64,000 nt of DNA. Source: Variovorax sp. S12S4 (GTDB lineage Bacteria > Pseudomonadota > Gammaproteobacteria > Burkholderiales > Burkholderiaceae_C). The position numbers and the translations under genes were made by a program. Under the pieces are notes generated by a model. It was not told the DNA's origin. It did no database searches and worked only from the letters and a program-made list of their open reading frames with translations. Positions 48,003 to 56,357 of this stretch are shown here, in pieces. The DNA lies in NCBI RefSeq assembly GCF_023195515.1, contig NZ_JALPKR020000002.1:2271001-2335000 (forward strand), read 5' to 3'. Position 1 is the first letter of the stretch, and each line of letters begins with the position of its first letter.

Positions 48003-48577
48003 CCGAGGCCGGGTCTCGCCCCGGCGGGCGACTCACTTTCTTTGCTTCGCCAAAGAAAGTAAGCAAAGAAAGGCGCGCCCTACTGTCTGCGTCCCCTGCG
48101 CTTCGCTGCGGGAAACCTGCGGTGCTCGACTCCGGCGGGGGCCGCAGAACTCGCTTCGCTCAAACAGCTGCGGCCCTGATCCCGCCTCCATCTGCGCTCC
48201 TCGGCGCATACAGAAGGGGTGGGGCGGGCAGCCTTCGCTCTCGCTCGGCCCCAACAGCCAAGACCAACAGCCAACTGCCCAGCTCATCCCAACCACTGCG
48301 GCGCGCAGCGCCGCAGTGGCTTGGTGGCCGAGCGAAGCAAAGGCCCGTTCGGTTTCCAAGCCCCTCTGTATGCGCCGAGGAGCGGAGGGTTTTGCGGATC
48401 AGGGCTCGCAGCTGTCTGAGCGAAGCGAGTTCTGCGAGACCCCGCGAAACCCGAGCACCGCAGGTTGCCCGCAGCGAAGCGGAGGGTCGCAGACAGTGGG
48501 GTCGCCTTTCTTTGCCTACGTTTCTTTGGCGAAGCAAAGAAAAGTAGGTCGCCCGCCGGGGCGACACCCGGCCTCGG
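48003..48577. repeat. Long near-perfect palindrome of about 575 bases
   Basis: The left half from 48003 (CCGAGGCCGGGTCTCGCC) matches, base for base with few changes, the reverse complement of the right half ending at 48577 (GGCGACACCCGGCCTCGG). Shared inner blocks include CTTTGCTTCGCCAAAGAAA, CGCAGAACTCGCTTCGCTCA and CGCTCCTCGGCGCATACAG. The centre at about 48291-48317 is a perfect 12-base stem (CCACTGCGGCGC, GCGCCGCAGTGG) with loop GCA. No gene and no transposase is present. It separates the tssK-tagF run from the kinase gene. I recall CTTTGCTTCGCCAAAGAAAG-type phrases between genes in Variovorax. Confidence 0.92.
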
Positions 48578-48616
48578 AAAGCAAGCCCCCGTCAACGTCC
48601 ATACGGGAGCCAGCCA

Positions 48617-50512
48617 ATGACCGAAACACCAAAACCAAACACGCCGACAGAAGACGACCGCACCCAGGTCATGTCGCGGCCAGCCCAACAAACAGACACC
48701 TCGGTAACGGTAATCACAGCCAGCCCCACAAGCCTGTCCAACGCCCCCATCACAAGCCCAGCCACAGAAGCCAACGAAGCCGGCCTCCTCCCCGTAGGCA
48801 GCCGCCTCGCAGAATTCGAAATCACCCGAGTCGTAGGCCAGGGCGGCTTCGGTGTCGTCTATGAAGCCTGGGACCACGCCCTCGAACGCGTCGTCGCCAT
48901 CAAGGAATACCTGCCCACATCGCTCTCGACAAGGCAGCAGGACGGAACAGTCGTCCCCCTGTCGGAGCGCCACCGCGAAACCTTCGACCTCGGCATGCGC
49001 AGCTTCATCAACGAAGCCCGCCTGCTCGCGCAGTTCGACCATCCCTCGCTGCTGAAGGTCTACCGTTTCTGGCAGGAGCGCGGCACCACCTACATGGTCA
49101 TGCCGTTCTACCGCGGCGACACGCTGCGCCAGGCGCTGGGGTCCATTCCGGCGGGCGTGGACGAGGCCTGGCTCATCCGCATCATGGACGGCGTGACGCA
49201 GGCGCTCGGCGTGATGCACGGCGCCAACTGCTATCACCGCGACATCGCGCCCGACAACATCATCCTGCTCGAAGGCTCGGGCCGGCCGGTGGTGCTCGAC
49301 TTCGGCGCCGCGCGCCGCGTGATCACCGACAAGACGCAGGCGATCACGGTGATCCTCAAGCCGGGCTACGCACCCATCGAGCAGTACGCAGAAATGCCCG
49401 ACATGTCGCAGGGCGCGTGGACCGATGTCTATGCACTTGCGGCGGTAATGCATGTGGCCGTTTGCGGACGCGCGCCGCCGCCCTCGGTGGCCCGGCTCCT
49501 GTCCGACAGCTATGTGCCGCTGGCGAGCAACGAAATCCTTCGCCAGCGCTACAGCCTGCGACTGCTGCAGGCCATCGATGCGGGCCTGGGCGTGCGGCCC
49601 GAGTCGCGGCCCCAGTCGATGGCCGAGTTCCGCGCGGCACTCGACCTGGAGGTGGGCCACAGCATCGCGCCGGTGCCGCGAACCTCGCCGCCTGTGACCC
49701 CTGGCTCGCGAAAGACCGCCGGCAATGCCGACGCGCCGACCATCATCGGCGGCGGTGGAAAGACGTCAGTGCCGGGTTCGCACGATGGCGGTGGCTCAGG
49801 CAAAAGCAAGGCCGTGCCCGTCATCGCATCGCTGGCGGTGGCCGCCGTGGTGGCTGGCGGTGGTTGGTGGTGGTACCAGGGCCGCACGGCCGCGGAAGGC
49901 GACAGCGGCGGCGGCAAGCAGGCGATCGTTGCGCCACCACCGCCGCCCGAGATCCGCGTGACCGAAGCGCCCCCGCCACCGCCGCCTCCTCCGCCGGCAC
50001 CCCGCACGCCGCTCGACTCGCTGCAGTCGCTCGCCGCGGGTGCGGCGCCGGGTTTCGACGTGGCGGCCGCGCCGAAGAAGCCGGAGGTCGCAATCGGCAA
50101 GGACAGGCTCGCCTTCGAAGTGCGCAGCAAGCGCGACGGCTTTGTGTACGTGTTCCTGCTGTCCAGCGGCGGCGAGATGTTCTTGCTGTTTCCGAACCTG
50201 CTCGACAAGCACAACAAGATCACCGCCGGCAGCCCGCTCTCGCTGCCGCGCGCTTCGTGGCCCATGGATGCCGGCGGCCCCGCCGGCACCAACCAGTTCG
50301 CGGTGCTCGTGAGCGAGCACGAGCGCGACTTCGGCGCCTCTGGCGTCCAGAACGACGGCGTGTTTCCGCAGTTTCCCCTTCCCGTGCTGGCGGCGCTCGA
50401 AGCCACGCGCGGCACGGGGCCGTCGCCTTTGCTGGGCAAGCCGGTGTGCGCGCCCAACACCCCCTGCAACGACGTTTATGGCGTCGCGAATTTCAAAATC
50501 GTCGAGAAGTAA
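48617..50512 (+). CDS. T6SS-associated Ser/Thr protein kinase with DUF4384-like C-terminus
   Basis: 631 residues. Kinase domain about 65-335: glycine loop GQGGFGVVYEAW, Lys in VVAIKEY, catalytic loop CYHRDIAPDNIILL (His207), DFGAARRV, and APIEQYAE. Pro/Thr-rich linker, one membrane helix near 399-420, then a proline-rich segment and a periplasmic domain with LAFEVRSKRDGFVYVFLLSS and MFLLFPNLLDKHNKITAG, the DUF4384 pattern. In Pseudomonas a PpkA kinase switches T6SS on by phosphorylating Fha; here the substrate is unknown and no fha gene is in the window. Probably senses envelope state outside and signals inside. Confidence 0.9.
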   Translation: MTETPKPNTPTEDDRTQVMSRPAQQTDTSVTVITASPTSLSNAPITSPATEANEAGLLPVGSRLAEFEITRVVGQGGFGVVYEAWDHALERVVAIKEYLPTSLSTRQQDGTVVPLSERHRETFDLGMRSFINEARLLAQFDHPSLLKVYRFWQERGTTYMVMPFYRGDTLRQALGSIPAGVDEAWLIRIMDGVTQALGVMHGANCYHRDIAPDNIILLEGSGRPVVLDFGAARRVITDKTQAITVILKPGYAPIEQYAEMPDMSQGAWTDVYALAAVMHVAVCGRAPPPSVARLLSDSYVPLASNEILRQRYSLRLLQAIDAGLGVRPESRPQSMAEFRAALDLEVGHSIAPVPRTSPPVTPGSRKTAGNADAPTIIGGGGKTSVPGSHDGGGSGKSKAVPVIASLAVAAVVAGGGWWWYQGRTAAEGDSGGGKQAIVAPPPPPEIRVTEAPPPPPPPPPAPRTPLDSLQSLAAGAAPGFDVAAAPKKPEVAIGKDRLAFEVRSKRDGFVYVFLLSSGGEMFLLFPNLLDKHNKITAGSPLSLPRASWPMDAGGPAGTNQFAVLVSEHERDFGASGVQNDGVFPQFPLPVLAALEATRGTGPSPLLGKPVCAPNTPCNDVYGVANFKIVEK

Positions 50513-50528
50513 TCGTCTGTAGAGCATT

Positions 50529-50542
50529 GGCCCGAAGGGGCC
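50529..50542 (+). terminator. Weak hairpin terminator after the kinase gene
   Basis: GGCCC GAAG GGGCC followed by GTCTTT lies 16 bases after the kinase stop and before the strong ribosome-binding site of mltA. Short stem and poor T tract. Confidence 0.35.
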
Positions 50543-50566
50543 GTCTTTCCGGACAAGGAGGCTTTC

Positions 50567-52177
50567 ATGTACACGCAGTCGCCGATTTTCATTTCTTCCG
50601 CCCTTCGCTGGGCTGCCGCCGCCGCGGCTGTGTTCGCAGCAGGCTGCGTCAACACGCCGCCGGCAAGCCCCGCTGACGCCAGTGCCAACACCGGGCCAGC
50701 TAGCTCCGGCGCCACGGCAAGCGGAGCGCCCGCGGCCGCATCGCGTCCGGCCCCCGTCGGCTCGAGCGTGGCCGGACAGGCGCGCACCTTCTCCACCCAA
50801 CTGGCCACCTACACGTCGGTGAGCTTCGATGCCGTGCCCGGCTGGGCGCGCGACGATTTCTCGGACAGCTGGCCGGCGTTTCTCGGCAGCTGCAAGGTGC
50901 TCACTGGCCGCGGTGCCGAGTGGAAGGACGTGTGCGCGCGCGCCCTCAGGGTCGACAGCAAGAACAGCACGGCCATCCGCGCCTTCTTCGAGCAGGAGTT
51001 CTCGGCCTACCAGATCCGCGATGACGACCGCAAGCCCGACGGCGTGGTCACCGGCTACTTCGAGCCCGAGATTGCGGGCAGCCGGCAATACGCGGCGCCC
51101 TTCATCTACCCGGTGTACGGCCAGCCCGAAGACATGCTGTTTGCCGACGCGCGCAAGCTGCCGGCCGGCAACGGCACGGTGGCGGCGCGGGTCGAAGGCC
51201 GCAACGTGGTGGTGCAGACCGGGCTCAGCACGCGCGATATGGGCGCGCCGGGTCTCTACGCGCTCGACCTCTCGGCCATCACGCGCGACACGCTCGATCG
51301 CAAGGTGCGCCTGCGCATCGAGGGCAAGCAGCTGCTGCCGTACTACACGCGCGAAGAAATCGAAACCAAGGGTGCGCCCAACGCCAAGGTGCTGGCCTTC
51401 GTGAGCAGCGCCACCGCGCTCTACGAAATGCAGATCCAGGGCTCGGGCCGCATCAAGCTGGCCAACGGCGACATCATTCGCGTGGCCTACGCCGAGCAGA
51501 ACGGCCAGCCCTTCCGTCCCACGCTGGCGCAGGCGCCCAACGGCAAGCCCCGCAGCCCGGTGAAGGTGCGCGGCTCTTCCATCGAGCTGGACCTGGACGA
51601 CGGCGATGACGACGAAGACGCCGGCGGCACCTCGACCAACACCATTCGCACGCGCGGCTTCACGCTCGCACGGCCCACCGCCAGCGGCGCCGTCGTGGTG
51701 CCGGGGCGGCGCACGGCCGGGCCGGTCATCGGTTCGGGCATCAAGGACCCGAGCTACGTGTTCTTCAAGGAATCGACATCGCCCGCGGGTGGGCCGGTGG
51801 GTGCGTTCGGCGTGCCGCTGTCGGCGGGCCGTTCGATTGCGGTGGATCCGCGCAGCACACCGCTCGGCTACCCGGTGTTCGTTTCTACGCGCGCGCCCGG
51901 CACCGGCGCGCCGATGCAGCGGCTGACCATTGCGCAGGACACCGGCGGTGCAATCCGCGGCGCGGTGCGGGCCGACTATTTCTTCGGCAACGGCCAGCAA
52001 GCCGCCACCAACGCGCGTCGCATGAAGGAGCGCGGTCAGCTCTGGATCCTGCTGCCGCGCGGCCTGGCCGTGGCCTCGGCAGCGGTGTCTTCGGCCATTC
52101 GCACGCGCGGCGGTCCGGTGGGCGCCGGCTTGCCGCAATGCCTGGTGCCGACCGAAGGCGTGTGCGTGGACGACTAG
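50567..52177 (+). CDS. mltA: Membrane-bound lytic murein transglycosylase A
   Basis: 536 residues with a lipoprotein signal (AVFAAGC lipobox). Family MltA core: GYFEPEIAGSRQY, YALDLSAITRDTLDRK, SATALYEMQIQGSGRIKL, and the C-terminal 3D domain (LTIAQDTGGAIRGAVRADYFFG) with its catalytic Asp. It cuts glycan chains in peptidoglycan. An acidic insert (LDLDDGDDDEDAGG) near residue 345 is extra. AAGGAGG lies just before the ATG. Its place inside the T6SS cluster suggests it opens the cell wall for the TssJLM trans-envelope complex, as MltE and TagX do elsewhere. Confidence 0.93.
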   Translation: MYTQSPIFISSALRWAAAAAAVFAAGCVNTPPASPADASANTGPASSGATASGAPAAASRPAPVGSSVAGQARTFSTQLATYTSVSFDAVPGWARDDFSDSWPAFLGSCKVLTGRGAEWKDVCARALRVDSKNSTAIRAFFEQEFSAYQIRDDDRKPDGVVTGYFEPEIAGSRQYAAPFIYPVYGQPEDMLFADARKLPAGNGTVAARVEGRNVVVQTGLSTRDMGAPGLYALDLSAITRDTLDRKVRLRIEGKQLLPYYTREEIETKGAPNAKVLAFVSSATALYEMQIQGSGRIKLANGDIIRVAYAEQNGQPFRPTLAQAPNGKPRSPVKVRGSSIELDLDDGDDDEDAGGTSTNTIRTRGFTLARPTASGAVVVPGRRTAGPVIGSGIKDPSYVFFKESTSPAGGPVGAFGVPLSAGRSIAVDPRSTPLGYPVFVSTRAPGTGAPMQRLTIAQDTGGAIRGAVRADYFFGNGQQAATNARRMKERGQLWILLPRGLAVASAAVSSAIRTRGGPVGAGLPQCLVPTEGVCVDD

Positions 52178-52207
52178 CCCGACTGTCTTTCGAATCCTTG
52201 TCGTCTC

Positions 52208-52957
52208 ATGCAGGAAACCCTGTCGTCCGCGGAAAGTACGGAGCTCGTCCGCCTCTGGCGGCGTCGGCAGACGCTGTCCTCGAACGACATGGGCACCATG
52301 TACCGCATCGTGGGCGATGCGCTGGTGGCCTGCAATCCGCCGGAGCTCCAGGTGCTGGGCGACGGCCGGCAGGAGCTGGTGGCGCAGTTCATCTACGTGA
52401 AGGTGCTGCGGCTCGATGCCGACCCCGACGAGGCCGATGAGCGCGCGAGCCACAGCGCGCCTTCCAGCGCCTTTGCGCTGTGCGCCTATTTCAGGCGCTA
52501 CCTCATCGACTGCACGCGCGCGAGCTCGTTCCGCCGCAAGCTCTCGATCGGCGACCAGGTCACCGAGGCGCAGCTTGAAGACGCTATCGGCTCGGGCGAT
52601 GACCCGGGCGACTGCCTGGCCGAGCACGGCCTGAGCGCCGGTTCGGTGCAGCAGGCCGCGCGCGCGTTCATTGCCGAGCTGCCCGAGCCCGAGCGCATCC
52701 TGCTGTGCGAAGGTTTCGGCAAGGAGGCCGAAGGCGGCTTGTCGGGCATTGCCTCGCGCCACGCCATTGCCTCTTATCACTACCGCGCGGGCCGGCTGGG
52801 CCTGGTGCACAAACGCGAAGGGCTCACCGCGGACTATGCCAAGACCCGCCTCGGCGGCTGGATCCAGCAGACGCTGGGCATTGCCATCGAGCCCGACAAC
52901 ATGGCCGCGATCCTGCAGGTTTTCAAAATCCTCGGTGCTGAAGCGTCTTATGCCTGA
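52208..52957 (+). CDS. Sigma-70-like (ECF-type) regulatory protein
   Basis: 249 residues. Region-2-like helices (ELVAQFIYVKVLRLDADPDE, then FALCAYFRRYLIDCTRASSFRR) and a region-4-like C-terminal part (LPEPERILLCEGFGKEAEGGLSGIASRHAIASYHYRAGRLG) resemble sigma-70 domains but are spaced and worded unlike classic ECF factors. Probably a divergent sigma factor paired with the membrane protein that follows, with which it overlaps by 8 bases. Could be a sigma-fold adaptor without promoter recognition. Confidence 0.65.
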   Translation: MQETLSSAESTELVRLWRRRQTLSSNDMGTMYRIVGDALVACNPPELQVLGDGRQELVAQFIYVKVLRLDADPDEADERASHSAPSSAFALCAYFRRYLIDCTRASSFRRKLSIGDQVTEAQLEDAIGSGDDPGDCLAEHGLSAGSVQQAARAFIAELPEPERILLCEGFGKEAEGGLSGIASRHAIASYHYRAGRLGLVHKREGLTADYAKTRLGGWIQQTLGIAIEPDNMAAILQVFKILGAEASYA

Positions 52958-54164
52958 AGACATAGCCATTCAGGAACAGACCGCCATGAACACCGAACTC
53001 TGGCCCCCTCTCAGCGTGATCCGAAGTGCGTTCCAGGCCGGGGGCGCCGCGCCCGCGATGCCCGACGCCCCGGGGCACGAAGCCGGCACGGCCACCGTGG
53101 CCATGCCGGGAACGGCACCCCGCGCCGCGCAAGGCACCGCGGCTGCGCCGCCGCGTGCCGTGCTCGACCTTCTGCTTCCGCTGACCGAATTGGCCCGGCG
53201 CCGCGAGGCTGTTGCCCAGCGTGCCTTCACGGCGCGCTGGGCGCCGGGCCGCCTTCTGAGCGTGGTGCACGAAGGGCGCCTGCTCGGCGTGCTGCTCGAC
53301 CGCTGCATCCACGGCAACCTGTGGCAAGGCTGGATGGCCGCGGGCGAGGCGGACTGGGCCGGCGCATACGACGTGCTGCTCGAGCCCGACGACGAGCCCT
53401 TCGAGCCCGCCTTCGGATTGATCCAGGCGTGGAACGTTCTCACGCTCGAACCCAGCCCGCAGCTTTGCGCGCGCGTGCTCGGCGAAGTCTCGGCCACGCG
53501 GCTGGCAGCGATTCGCGCGGTGCACGACGAGTGGGCTGCGCAAGCGCCGCTGGCCATTGCGCCCGAGCCCGGGCACATCGCATTGCGCACCGTGGGCGGC
53601 GTGTTCTCGGTGCTCTCGGGCACGCCTCTGGGCGTGCAAGATCCACGCGCCGACTACCAGGCGCTCTATCGCGATGCCGCATCGCAACTGAGCACCGCCT
53701 TGCAGCCGGCTTCGCACGGCGGCAGCGCATCGGCCACGGCACCGGGCACGCCGCGCGCCAGGCCGCAGCCAAGGCCCGATGGCGGCTGGTGGGGCAGCAT
53801 CCGCCGCTGGTTCGGTGCCGAAGGCTGGGTGCGCCCAGCCTTCGCGGTGCTCGCGCTGGTTGTGGTGGTGCAGAACGTGGGCCTGCCCGGCGGGCGCAAC
53901 GCCGAGGACGACGAAGTGCGCTTCCGCAGCGTGCCCACCGTGCCGGAGGCCGCGCCAGCAGCGAACCTGGTCGTGCGCTGGAAGGACGGCGTGCGCATCG
54001 ACGAGGCCGACAGGCTCTTGCACGCGGCGCAGGCCGAGGTGGTCGGCGGGCCGGGTGGGAACGGCGTCTGGCGGCTCCGCGCGGCCGATCCGGTCGGGGG
54101 TCTCGCGGTGCTCGCGGCATCGCCGCTGGTCGAGTCGGCCGGTCCCACTCCGGAGCGGCCATGA
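52950..54164 (+). CDS. Single-span membrane protein, putative anti-sigma/receptor partner
   Basis: 404 residues. A cytoplasmic part of about 290 residues (VLDLLLPLTELARRREAVAQ, VLLDRCIHGNLWQGWMAAGEADW) contains no zinc-finger motif. A helix follows at about 294-312 (VRPAFAVLALVVVVQNVG), then a short outer domain (LVVRWKDGVRIDEADRLLH, VVGGPGGNGVWRLRA), like the inhibitor-type prodomains of S8 proteases often seen on anti-sigma factors. Another start at 52986 is possible. The stop overlaps an upstream in-frame ATG of the caspase gene. The role as sigma partner is inference. Confidence 0.6.
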   Translation: MPEDIAIQEQTAMNTELWPPLSVIRSAFQAGGAAPAMPDAPGHEAGTATVAMPGTAPRAAQGTAAAPPRAVLDLLLPLTELARRREAVAQRAFTARWAPGRLLSVVHEGRLLGVLLDRCIHGNLWQGWMAAGEADWAGAYDVLLEPDDEPFEPAFGLIQAWNVLTLEPSPQLCARVLGEVSATRLAAIRAVHDEWAAQAPLAIAPEPGHIALRTVGGVFSVLSGTPLGVQDPRADYQALYRDAASQLSTALQPASHGGSASATAPGTPRARPQPRPDGGWWGSIRRWFGAEGWVRPAFAVLALVVVVQNVGLPGGRNAEDDEVRFRSVPTVPEAAPAANLVVRWKDGVRIDEADRLLHAAQAEVVGGPGGNGVWRLRAADPVGGLAVLAASPLVESAGPTPERP

Positions 54165-54186
54165 TGTTCAGGCTGCGTGCGCTTTT

Positions 54187-54284
54187 CTCCCTCCCCGCTG
54201 GGGAGGGCAGGGGTGGGGGCATGCGGCGCATCCATCGGGCGCTCTGCCTGCCCCCATCCCAGCCTTCCCCGGAAGGGGAAGGAG
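54187..54284. repeat. Palindromic intergenic repeat, copy B, at the start of the caspase gene
   Basis: Near reverse complement of copy A (18795-18893). Left end CTCCCTCCCCGCTGGGGAGGG, right end CCTTCCCCGGAAGGGGAAGG. Its last bases AAGGGGAAGGAG form the ribosome-binding site for ATG 54287, and the frame from an upstream ATG (54161, overlapping the previous stop as ATGA) runs through the repeat without a stop. Confidence 0.8.
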
Positions 54285-54286
54285 CC

Positions 54287-56302
54287 ATGCGATCGCGTTG
54301 TTTGCGGCTGCTCTTGTTGCTGGCGCTGCTGGTCTCCGGCACCGCCGCCTTCGCCACCCAACGCGCGCTGCTCGTCGGTGTCTCCGAACTCGTCAACCAG
54401 CCGCAGGCGCTATGGCTCCAAGCGCCGCGCAACGACGTGATGCTCATGCGGCAGACCCTGGTGAAACAGGGCTTTGCGCCCACCGATGTCACGGTGCTGG
54501 CCGACGGTGTTGCGGGCGCCTCGCTGCCCGAGGCCGAGCGCATCAACGAGGCGTTGGCCCGGCTGCTCGAGCAGTCCCGTCCGGGCGACTTCGTGATGCT
54601 CTATTTTTCAGGCCACGGCACGCGGGTGCGCGACAGCACCAAGCGCTACCAGGAACCCGATGGCCTGGCGGAAAACTTTCTGGCGCGCGACGCCCGCGGC
54701 ACGGATGCGTCCGGCGGCAGCTTGCCGGGCGGCCTGCGCGATGTCGACTTCGACCGCTGGATCCGCGCCTTTCTGGGCAAGAACGTGTTCGTGTGGTCGG
54801 TGTTCGACACCTGCTCCGCGGCCTCGATGACGCGCAGCGGCGCCGCACAGCCGCCGGAAGACGCCGGCCCCGCGGACGATGAAGTGCGCTTTCGCGGCGT
54901 GCGTGCCGGCCAGCTTGCCGCGAGCGGGCCCGCTGCGGCACCGCCGCCGATGCAGGCGCTGCCCGAGGCTGCGGCCGGCGTGCCCCGCGCGCGCTATGTG
55001 GCCTTCTTCGCCTCGGAGAGCCACCAGGTCACGCCCGAACTGCGCTTGCCGCGCAAGGCGCGCAACGCGCGACCCCAGGGCCTGCTGACATGGGCCGTGG
55101 CCGAGGCGTTGCAGCAGAAGCCCGCGACCTGGCGCGACCTGTTCAACGGCGTGCTGGACCTGTATCCGCCGGTGATCGAAGAGCTCGAATCGCGCTTTCC
55201 CGCGCGCGAGTTGCCGTCGCCGGTGGCGGAGGGAAACCTCGACCTGCCGGTCTTTGCCAATGCCTCGGCCCCTCTTTCCACGCGCCCCGTGTGGCGTGCC
55301 GAACGCGCGGGCGGCAGTCTCACGCTCAAGGTCGGCCTGCTCGACGGACTGGAGCCGGGCCAGGAGCTTCGCATCGTCGCCACCCTGGCCGACGGCCTCC
55401 AGCGCACGGCGCAGGGCAGGCTGGCGCAAGCCGATCTCGGCAGCGCGCGGCTGGCTGTCTCCCCGGCCTTGGCTGAACTCGCGCAGGCCACGTCATGGAG
55501 CGTGACGCCGATGGGCGAGCCGGCCTCGGCGGCATTGCGGGTGCGCAGCGATTCCGCACTGCCCGGCGGGCTCAGCCTCGACTACCCCGCCTCCATCCGC
55601 ACGGCGGGCGAGGCGCAGGCCGATGTGCGCTGGGTCGACCTTGGCGCGGCCGGCGGCCGGCTGGAGTTGCTGTCTCCCGCATTTGCTGCGGCTGCGGAGG
55701 CAGGCTCTGCGTCGTCCGGCATCGTGGTGCGAGACATGGCCGAAGCCCGCGTGCGGCTCCAGGCACTGGCACAGCTCAAGTGGATGTCGCGCCTTGCCGA
55801 GCTGGCAAAGGATGGGCGGCTCGACGGTTTCGATGCCGTGCTCGAAGTACGCGACGACAGCCGCGTGCTGCGCAGCGCGAATGTGCGCGACACCGCCGGC
55901 GGCGCCTTGCAGCTGCGGCCGGGAGAGCGCGCCGAGCTCATGGTTCGCAACGGTAGCGGCCAGTCGATCGATCTGGTGGTGGTCGGTGTCGATGCGCAGG
56001 GCGTCCTGCGGTCCGTCTATCCCGAAGACCAGGGCGAAGCCAATCGCTTCGAACGCGGCACGCGCGAGTCGCCGGCCTCCAAGCGCTTTGCGCTGCCGTG
56101 GCTCAAGCCCGGGCGCCCGGCCAGGCTGCTGGTGCTGGCAACGCCGGCCCAGGCACGCAGCGCACCGCGCCTGTTCGGCGCCGGCACCGCGGAAGCATTG
56201 ACCCACACCGCGGAGCTGCGGGTGCGCGGCCAGCTCACGCCCGAGCGCGAGCGCCAGGTGTACGGCGCCCTGCTGCGCTGGACGAACCCGGCCGCGCCCT
56301 GA
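54287..56302 (+). CDS. Exported caspase-like (peptidase C14) protein with DUF4384-like C-terminus
   Basis: 671 residues. Signal peptide CLRLLLLLALLVSGTAAFA; caspase p20 fold with RALLVGVSELVNQ, catalytic His110 in LYFSGHGTRVRDS and Cys176 in VFDTCSAASMTRSG, both intact. The rest carries beta-rich regions ending in ELMVRNGSGQSIDLVVVGVDA and VYPEDQGEANRF, similar to DUF4384. I chose ATG 54287, which has GGAG two bases upstream of the spacer CC; the alternative start 54161 would put repeat B inside the protein. Placed with sigma-like and membrane partners inside a T6SS cluster; the target is unknown. Confidence 0.88.
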   Translation: MRSRCLRLLLLLALLVSGTAAFATQRALLVGVSELVNQPQALWLQAPRNDVMLMRQTLVKQGFAPTDVTVLADGVAGASLPEAERINEALARLLEQSRPGDFVMLYFSGHGTRVRDSTKRYQEPDGLAENFLARDARGTDASGGSLPGGLRDVDFDRWIRAFLGKNVFVWSVFDTCSAASMTRSGAAQPPEDAGPADDEVRFRGVRAGQLAASGPAAAPPPMQALPEAAAGVPRARYVAFFASESHQVTPELRLPRKARNARPQGLLTWAVAEALQQKPATWRDLFNGVLDLYPPVIEELESRFPARELPSPVAEGNLDLPVFANASAPLSTRPVWRAERAGGSLTLKVGLLDGLEPGQELRIVATLADGLQRTAQGRLAQADLGSARLAVSPALAELAQATSWSVTPMGEPASAALRVRSDSALPGGLSLDYPASIRTAGEAQADVRWVDLGAAGGRLELLSPAFAAAAEAGSASSGIVVRDMAEARVRLQALAQLKWMSRLAELAKDGRLDGFDAVLEVRDDSRVLRSANVRDTAGGALQLRPGERAELMVRNGSGQSIDLVVVGVDAQGVLRSVYPEDQGEANRFERGTRESPASKRFALPWLKPGRPARLLVLATPAQARSAPRLFGAGTAEALTHTAELRVRGQLTPERERQVYGALLRWTNPAAP

Positions 56303-56357
56303 CCTGATCCATCCGCACACATCCACCGAATCACACATCACCGAGAAGGAGAAGCCC

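Noticed and set aside
48003..48577. The palindrome as an insertion sequence or CRISPR array
   Set aside because: No transposase gene, no target duplication seen, and no regular spacers; it is a single inverted pair.
47977..48864. Open frames across the palindrome as genes
   Set aside because: They follow the repeat in both directions, with no family match and mirrored sequence; structure, not coding, explains them.
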